The notes beneath the pieces are model-generated. The model was not told the DNA's origin. It did no database searches and worked only from the letters and a program-made list of their open reading frames with translations. A stretch of DNA of 64,000 nucleotides from Acestrorhynchus altus (lineage: Eukaryota; Chordata; Actinopteri; Characiformes; Acestrorhynchidae): positions 29,705,889-29,769,888 of the forward strand of contig CM067510.1 of assembly GCA_034509495.1 (NCBI GenBank), written 5' to 3'. The position numbers and the translations under genes were made by a program. Positions 58,901 to 64,000 of the stretch are shown piece after piece. Position 1 is the first letter of the stretch, and every line of letters starts with the position of its first letter.

Positions 58901-61900
58901 AAAAGTCAGTCAAGCTGTAAACACATCCCACAAACGTAGCATAGGGTTCGTAAGGTTCATTGTTTTTTCTTGTTGTTGAAACGTTGTCTTCTCTCATCAT
59001 CAGGATTTCATCATCTACTCATTGACTGGGAGCAGCACAGTTTTTGGCTGTGGCCTTGAGCAACCTGACCAAGAGAATGATTGGCCAGCTGTAGGTGTGA
59101 AGCTCTGGGCCCCTGACATTAGGCAGCCGCACTGCAGTGTGCGGCGACTCGAAGCCGGTCCAGGCACTGACCCTGACCAAGAGCTCAGGAGAGGAGCATG
59201 GGTTACAGTGCTCACACCCCTGCATGGGGCTGTGGTCAAGAGGAACGGAGCCATTGTCAGTGAAGAGACAGAGCTACGGTCAGGAGATATTATAGGCCTG
59301 GGTGACCATTATGTCTTCGTGTTTAAGGACCCTGTCACCGAACAGTGGAAAAGTGACCCTCCTGCCGTGGTCTTGCCTTGGCAGGCTCAGGCAACCCAGA
59401 CGCAGCCTCCCCTGTGTAAGTCGTGCGTGTTATCTCAGTCAGAGGTACCACTAAACACCCTCCCGTGCCTGAGGGATGCTGGTGGGAGAGGGCTTGTCCT
59501 TGCTTATGATGTGGAACATGAAGATCACATCCTGAAGGAGATATTCACGAGGGCGGACAGCCATGACGGAGCACACAAACTAACCCCATCGTTCCTGCTG
59601 TGCTTATGCCTCCAGCAGTCAGCCACACATTTCCCCATGGCTGACCTGAGACGGCTTCTCCTGCACGTAGCCAATGAGGTTCAGGTGGCTGTGTGGGTAA
59701 GGATTCAATTTTAAATGACCACACTATTAGGATGGCCTCTCGGAGTGTTTTTGATGTCTTCGTAAATGTGTGCTTTTGGTTTCTTATGCTTATGCAGGAG
59801 AAGGCCAAGGAGCTGGCAGCAGTTCAACCTGAAATGTAAGCATCTTTTTTTCCCTCATAACTCTGTGATCAGAGCACAATTTAATACCTGCATTAAGGTA
59901 TTAGTACCCTTACTCTAACCCTTACTTTAACCATAAACCCTAAACCTAACCCTTACTCTCACCCTAACCTTAACCATAAACCTAACCCTTACTCTAACCA
60001 TAACCATAAACCTAAACCTTACTCTCACCCTAACCTTAACCATAAACCTAAACCTAACCCTTACTCTCACCCTAATCTTAACCATAAACCTAAACCTAAC
60101 CCTTACTCTAACCCTAACCTTAACCATAAACCTAAACCTAACCCTTACTCTAACCCTAACCTTAACCATAAACCTAAACCTAACCCTTACTCTCACCCTA
60201 ACCTTAACCATAAACCTAAACCTAACCCTTACTCTCACCCTAACCTTAACCATAAACCTAAACCTAACCCTTACTCTCACCCTAACCTTAACCATAAACC
60301 TAAACCTTACTCTAACCCTTACTTTAACCAAAAACCTAAACCTAACCCTTACTCTAACCCTAACCTTAACCATAAACCATAAACCATAAACCTAAACCTT
60401 ACTCTAACCCTTACTTTAACCAAAAACCTAAACCTAAACCTTACTCTAACCCTAACCTAAACCATAAACCTAAACCTTACTCTAACCCTTACTTTAACCA
60501 TAAACCTAAACCTAACCCTTACTCTAACCCTAACCTTAACCATAAACCCTAAACCTAACCCTTACTCTAACCCTAACCTTAACCATAAACCCTAAACCTA
60601 ACCCATACTCTAACCCTAACCTTAACCATAAACCATAAACCTAAACCTTACTCTAACCCTTACCTTAACCATAAACCTAAACCTTACTCTAACCCTTACT
60701 TTAACCATAAACCTAAACCTAACCCTTACTCTAACCCTAACCTTAACCATAAACCTAAACCTTACTCTAACCCTTACCTTAACCATAAACCTAACCCTTA
60801 CTCTAACCCTAACCTTAACCATAAACCATAAACCTAAACCTTACTCTAACCCTAACCTAAACCATAAACCTAAACCTTACTCTAACCCTTACTTTAACCA
60901 TAAACCTAAACCTAACCCTTACTCTAACCATAACCATAACCATAAACCTTACTCTAACCCTAACCTAAGCCATAAACCTAAACCTAACAATTTTCACAAC
61001 TGAAACATTATTCATACCTGAATTCTGAACATAACATTAATTTAACCTAATCTTAACATTAATATTATCATAATGTAACCTAACCCTAACCCTCAATGGG
61101 AATGTTTTTTATATCAATTCATTGTTGTTGTTGTTGTTGTTGTTTGTTTAATGCAAAAACAGCAAGTGCATTTGGCAAAACAGCCACCAAGAGACAGAAG
61201 TTCATGAATCATAATGTATATACAAAAAGTGTGAAAATGTGCACATTATACCTTTTAGTTATAAACTGTGCCTCCAAGTAGTATTCAACCCCCTGCAGGT
61301 TTGACAAATTCAACAAGTTGAACAAATTCAACAAGGCACCTCTTGTTTACTTTGATCTTGAGCTCCTTCCACAACTTTCCAATCGGGTTCAGGTCAGCAG
61401 ATGGACTAGGCCACTGCAACACCTTGATCTTTACCCTGTTAAACCAGGCCTTGGTTTTCAGGGCCATGTGCTTGGGGTCATTGTCCTGTTAGAAGATGAA
61501 ATTATCTTAAGATCCTTGATGGAGAACCAACTGGAAACCACTGCTGTGATGCACGTTACTTATGGTATTTATTGAATCCAATGTCATCCCTGCCATTCAA
61601 TTTTCCCCGAGCTCCCTCCTTATCGTCCTTGGGTCAGCCTTGACCTTTCGATCAAGCCTGGCCTCAGCATGTGAGGAAACCTTTAAAGGCTGTCCAGGCC
61701 ATGGGAGGTTAACAGTAGTTCCATAGGCCTTCCACTTCCAGATGATGCTCCCAACAGTGGCGACATGTAGGCCCAACTCCTTGGAAAGGGTTTTAGCAGC
61801 CTTGTGGCCCTCCACAATTTTGTCTATGATGGCCTTAGAATGTTCTTTATTCTTTCCCATGTTGACCATGTATGAGTGCTGTTCTCTTGTTTGGGGAGGA

Positions 61901-62455
61901 GCTTTTATGGTCAGAAGAGGTGGAAAAAAAACATATAACTAATCCATGCATGCCAATTACTTCTTAATAGTTGAAGGAACCAAATAGAATTCTGGTGGTT
62001 TTAGAAGGTAATTCTCTTCATAAACAATGATCTAACAATGATCTCTTTCTCTTAACAGTGGAGGTGACTCAGACCCGGTTGACCTGCCCAGTGCTGAGAA
62101 GCTTCTCAGTGGTCTACAGTCTCTTGTTCTGTGGATGGCAAACTCCATCGAACTCCTTCATTTTATACATCAAGAAGTGCCTCGCTTACTGCATGGGATC
62201 TCCCGGGAGGAGGAGGAAGAGGATGAAGACTGCATGGGTAATTATTCAGCTGGAAGTGAAATGTGCTCATTGCTGAAAGCATGGTGTGTATGGTGTTTGG
62301 TTGATGTCTCTGCTTCTATGTTCCTCATGGGTTTTTATAAAGCCGTCCTGGAGTTGCGCTTGTCCACTGTGCGGCCAGCCAGCGAGGAGGCCATGACTGT
62401 CCTGGAAGAGGTCATTATGTTCACCTTCCAGCAGTGTGTCTATTACCTTACTAAG
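47411..62455 (+). CDS. radil: radil-like RADIL/RASIP1-family Rap effector, N-terminal part, coding exons 1-8
   Basis: Eight exons join in frame to 669 residues; RADIL is about 1,075 residues, so the gene continues past the right edge. Known family role: RADIL and RASIP1 bind Rap GTPases through an RA domain and link them to integrin adhesion, Rho control and, in fish, neural crest migration or vessel development. Seen in order: a basic Ser-rich N-terminus (PSKSKIRRHQHRLSS, about 63-77), the RA domain (about 113-220; SVLATTHSSAKELVKEALER), a charged linker, an FHA-like fold (about 340-455; GDIIGLGDHYVFVFKDP), and the start of the DIL domain from about 480 (HKLTPSFLLCLCLQQSATHF, WMANSIELLHFI, FTFQQCVYYLTK). 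TAGINAQARKLQKSR and the HKLTP block favour RADIL; the FHA segment and GANYKSVLAT resemble RASIP1. I call it radil, possibly one of two fish paralogues; rasip1 is the alternative. Confidence 0.87.
47686..48400. repeat. Polypyrimidine tract in radil intron 1
   Basis: About 700 bases almost wholly of C and T, built from TTCTC units, giving false long open frames of Leu, Ser and Phe. It follows radil exon 1 by 145 bases. Confidence 0.93.
48903..49220 (+). CDS. radil: radil coding exon 2
   Basis: Acceptor TTTCTGCCCAG, donor GTGAGG, phase 2 in and out. It encodes a Ser run (SSSSSGTARSS), the basic stretch PSKSKIRRHQHRLSSVFSRS, DDPSELSNHITAPGILKIFG, and the first half of the RA domain to KELVKEALE(R). 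The DDPxELS...APGxLKxFG block matches RADIL. Confidence 0.92.
49221..52775 (+). other. radil intron 2
   Basis: 3,555 bases with a GT microsatellite (51682-51720) and a T run at 49799; otherwise no element that I recognise. Confidence 0.75.
52776..53008 (+). CDS. radil: radil coding exon 3
   Basis: Acceptor GTTTTCACAG, donor GTATGA, phase 2 in and 1 out. It finishes the RA domain: YSVSKTEADAYVLCDVIG, VVGDNERPLLLQSLWKPREG, and a charged tail ending DKDTVTA(G). The ALERY junction with exon 2 is exactly that of RADIL and RASIP1. Confidence 0.94.
53235..53395 (+). mobile_element. SINE tail fragment in radil intron 3
   Basis: TTTCCTCCGAGCATGTTGGC, GCCCAGCAGTGATGCAAGG and GGGTTGGGTAAT match the 3' half of the 12.8 kb SINE; single-copy tail here. 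Confidence 0.65.
53765..54005 (+). pseudogene. L2-type LINE fragment
   Basis: Text equivalent to the 37.9 kb copy (ACTCGGTCACTTATTGC, CCTTTGCAACTGGTCCAGAATG) with many deletions. Confidence 0.6.
54142..54479 (+). CDS. radil: radil coding exon 4
   Basis: Acceptor CAATCCACAG, donor GTAGTA, phase 1 in and 0 out. It starts GINAQARKLQKSRLRGKS, the RADIL-type block, continues through a low-complexity charged linker with SRSEADLR (a likely phosphorylated Ser motif, by inference) and ends in FPYFLLLQGFSYTQ. Confidence 0.93.
55030..55550 (+). repeat. Dispersed repeat R1, copy in radil intron 4
   Basis: CACTTTGTACATCTGTTTC, CTCCTTTCACCCTGATCCCC, ACTGCAGTGACACTGACACG, CAGGACGCCATTGGCTGG and CACACACTAACGCAGTG. 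Preceded by a GTCCACAAACATGTGGACAC palindrome-like end of a Tc1-type MITE. Confidence 0.75.
55893..55948. repeat. CA microsatellite
   Basis: About 25 CA units. Confidence 0.95.
56094..56335 (-). mobile_element. MITE family M1, reverse copy flanked by its own amplified end
   Basis: Starts near GGTCTGGGTGATATGGAC, has TGCCCCCTCTATAGTGTGC and GGAGGAGCTGAGAGC (complements of the family signature), and runs into the 58-base array at 56284. Confidence 0.6.
56284..56560. repeat. 58-base tandem array derived from a MITE end
   Basis: CTCTGTTTATAT...GATATAGATATAAATATCGATATATTGCTCA recurs with starts at 56284, 56342, 56400 and 56458 (58-base spacing) and a diverged fifth unit near 56526. Each unit contains the AT-rich near-palindrome typical of M1 ends. 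Confidence 0.85.
57120..57450 (+). repeat. Dispersed repeat R2, 3' part
   Basis: Has GGGAGGGGCTGTTTC, AAATTTCAGAATAAAAGTCC and ACATTCAGGTTGTTC, the second half of R2. Confidence 0.65.
58115..58560. repeat. Degenerate AAGTCAGT minisatellite
   Basis: About 450 bases of imperfect AAGTCAGTAAGT/AAGTCTGTAAG units on the plus strand, many containing GTAAGT, which is identical to a consensus splice donor. It lies 440 bases before radil exon 5. Confidence 0.9.
59004..59696 (+). CDS. radil: radil coding exon 5 (FHA-like domain and start of DIL domain)
   Basis: 693 bases, acceptor CTCATCATCAG, donor GTAAGG, phase 0 at both ends. The FHA-like fold runs from DFIIYSLTGSSTVFG, through APDIRQPHCSVRRL and the NG...ELRSGDIIGLGDHYVFVFKDP loop, to a Cys pair (CKSC). 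It then enters the DIL region with YDVEHEDHILKEIF and HKLTPSFLLCLCLQQSATHF, and ends in QVAVW. The exon arrangement matches the single large FHA exon expected of this family. Confidence 0.94.
59798..59835 (+). CDS. radil: radil coding exon 6 (38-base micro-exon)
   Basis: Encodes EKAKELAAVQPE plus two bases, matching the WEKxKEL segment of RADIL and RASIP1 directly after the VW at the end of exon 5. Acceptor CTTATGCAG, donor GTAAGC, phase 0 in and 2 out. The intron before it is only 101 bases. Confidence 0.92.
59908..60989. repeat. Telomere-like CCTAA minisatellite in radil intron 6
   Basis: About 1.1 kb of CCTAACCCTTACTCTAACC, then CTAACCTTAACCATAAAC units of about 35-45 bases, higher-order and imperfect. 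The complement is G-rich (TTAGGGTTAGAGTAAGG) and gives false open frames of Val-Arg repeats. Confidence 0.92.
61278..61995 (-). pseudogene. Tc1-like transposase remnant in radil intron 6
   Basis: Minus strand: MGKNKEHSKAIIDKIVEGHK and AAKTLSKELGLHVATVGSII (paired-like helix-turn-helix) near 61600-61860, and the C-terminal LQWPSPSADLNPIGKLWKEL with the last catalytic Glu near 61340-61420. The centre is deleted and frames are broken. Confidence 0.85.
62059..62237 (+). CDS. radil: radil coding exon 7
   Basis: Acceptor CTCTTAACAG, donor GTAATT, phase 2 in and 1 out. Encodes GGDSDPVDLPSAEKLLSG, LVLWMANSIELLHFIHQEV and a strongly acidic stretch EEEEEDED. The LxxWMxNSIELLxFI block is the conserved DIL-domain core. 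Confidence 0.93.
62238..62378 (+). other. radil intron 7, length a multiple of three and without a stop
   Basis: 141 bases, read in the exon frame it gives 47 codons with no stop, so a transcript keeping it would still encode a full-frame protein with an inserted hydrophobic Cys/Trp-rich segment. The splice sites (GTAATT, GCGGCCAG) are acceptable but not strong. Confidence 0.6.
62379..62455 (+). CDS. radil: radil coding exon 8 (last one in the window)
   Basis: Acceptor GTGCGGCCAG, donor GTCAGT, phase 1 in and 0 out. Encodes (A)SEEAMTVLEEVIMFTFQQCV and YYLTK, matching the RADIL SEEAMxVLEEV...FQQCVYY block. The following exon (family: SLYICLP...) is not present up to position 64000. Confidence 0.92.
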
Positions 62456-64000
62456 GTCAGTGGTGCTGCACTCTTTCTGCTACGGCCTAGAGGTTTATCT
62501 GTGAAACACCAGTGCTTACTAAAGGCAGCTTCACATAGAGGCTGTTGTTTTTGCAGGGATCAGAATTAAGAAAGAAAAATAATACTGGGCTTACCTTCCC
62601 ACAGCGGGCCGTGTGAGCTTGTTTTGAAGTGGAGCGGCTGTAATGAATGAGACACTATCAGAAAAACTAACCTCAACTCTGTGCAGCAGCTACATAGCAG
62701 TTGCCCTGTGTGTCTGGTAAATATGGAGTGTTTATGTAGTGAGAAGCTCGCACCATTTACAGATCTACACCTCTGGCCTTGAGTGCTTCCAGGTGGTCAG
62801 TTTACAGAGAGGTCTGTCAGAATAGCAGTGACTGAACTTATTCATATCTTGTGATTATTAATCTATTAATGGAGCGTGTGCAATGACCCAAAATGCAAAT
62901 AATACCATGTATTTCGTGCTTGCTTGATACAGAAGGAAAAGTCATGCCAGGGAATAAGTTAGGGGTTGGCGATATGAGGATATTTCTTTCAAATATCATC
63001 ATATTTGAAGATGAATTTACGATGTAAATTTGTTATTTGTTATTGTGATGCAAAGTTAGATATTAGAAGAACGATAGATGAAACGAAAACGAAAATCAGG
63101 TTTTTGGATTGTGCATCCATCATTTCTGGAATGTTGTAAAAACCTCAATAAGGCAGTTTTTAGCCACGCCTTGTTTTTGCTGTTTCCAAAACAAAAGTAT
63201 TAAATCAATACAGTTATGTAATTTGTGAGTTGTTGCACGCTTAAAAGGAATCAGTTTGCGGACCTTGATAAAGGTCACATGCATGTGTACACTGAGAGGG
63301 GTGGTCTCATTAATGACCCTCTAAGCTTTTCGGTAGTCTTTGTTAGACTCCACAGGCTCCAGTTTGGAGTGGAAGTCCTGGCTGCACTGCTCATTTTGAT
63401 TGAGGTTTTGATTGAGGTTATTCCACTGAGTCACAGTTTCCTTTCCCCTCAGCTCAGAGGTCAGGCGAGTGTTTTCTAACGATAACTGCCCTTTGCAAAG
63501 TGATTTGCATTCATTTTGAAATCAATTCCTGCACCGTGGCTCTGAGGATAATTACATGGTTTCGCTGTAGGCCCACGGAGCGAGTGATTGTTTCATGTTT
63601 TCTACACAAAGCCATAGAAGCTTTTTAATCTCATTCAGACGTTTCATTTGATGTGTCCTTCCCATGAAAGCTTTTGCTGAATATCGACTTCTCCCAGCCT
63701 TTCCATCTCGTGTTTGAGTTGGTTCTAAACGGTTACTGTCTCTTGACTCCTGCGAGAGCCATGCTGCATGAAACAATGTCAGGAATCTGGTCTAAACAGT
63801 GGCAGTGGCCTAGCCCACAAGTTAAACTCACCCAGAGAATGGCTCAGAAACCCACAGTCAGAAGGAAAGTGTTTGGCTCAGGCCTGTCAGGGCCATTATG
63901 AAATATAGAGGCTGAATAAATCATAGCCTTAAAATGTGTTCTTCAAACCACAAGAAACAGTGGGCAAAGCAGTAGAGGGCCTGGGGTAAGGGGAGATGTT
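62456..64000 (+). other. radil intron 8 (part)
   Basis: 1,545 bases without the next exon. A GGTTGGCGATATGAGG... block at 62965 may be a diverged MITE end; otherwise nothing recognised. Confidence 0.6.

Larger units (their letters stand above)
54480..59003 (+). other. radil intron 4
   Basis: 4,524 bases with R1, M1, the 58-base array, R2, a CA microsatellite (55893-55948) and the AGTAAGTC minisatellite. Confidence 0.8.

Noticed and set aside
59927..60373. 148-residue Val-Arg repeat open frame on the minus strand
   Set aside because: Produced by the CCTAA-type minisatellite; no start context and no known protein.

Overview
The window is vertebrate nuclear DNA, almost certainly from a teleost fish. 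The grounds are large introns packed with Tc1/mariner, hAT, L2-type LINE and tRNA-derived SINE remnants plus abundant microsatellites, and exons that read as clear vertebrate orthologues. Several dispersed repeats look like ones I associate with otophysan fishes (characins, catfishes, electric fishes), but that placement is from memory and is not proven here.

Two protein-coding genes lie head to head, both cut by the window edges. On the minus strand, positions 43044 to 2382, are the first nine coding exons (399 residues) of an ABC transporter of the MRP group, best matched to abcc3. They encode the five-helix TMD0, the L0 linker and the start of the first transporter core. Both ATP-binding domains lie beyond the left edge. 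Its first coding exon is only 33 bases and is separated from exon 2 by a 25.6 kb intron. On the plus strand, 47411 to 62455, are the first eight coding exons (669 residues) of a RADIL/RASIP1-family Rap effector, best matched to radil, with a Ras-association domain, an FHA-like domain and the start of the dilute (DIL) domain. All splice junctions were read directly: every intron is GT-AG and the phases agree across each gene. The two start codons are 4.4 kb apart, with a CpG-rich segment around abcc3 exon 1 and GC-box/NRF1-like promoter sequence upstream of radil. Nothing suggests the two genes share a pathway.

Layout: 1-17.4 kb holds abcc3 exons 2-9 and short introns; 17.4-43.0 kb is abcc3 intron 1, mainly a graveyard of transposons; 43.0-47.4 kb is the intergenic region with long AAT-type repeats; 47.4-64 kb is radil with a 700-base polypyrimidine tract, two minisatellites and a telomere-like array in its introns.

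The most informative non-genic structures are nested insertions with intact target duplications: a solo-LTR-like unit inside a hAT element inside a Tc1 element (18.8-21.0 kb), and a hAT element inside a SINE (26.9-28.3 kb). A short-TIR (MITE-like) family occurs about nine times in both orientations, and at 56.3 kb the end of one copy has been amplified into a 58-base tandem array. No RNA gene, CRISPR, virus or dedicated novel system was recognised.
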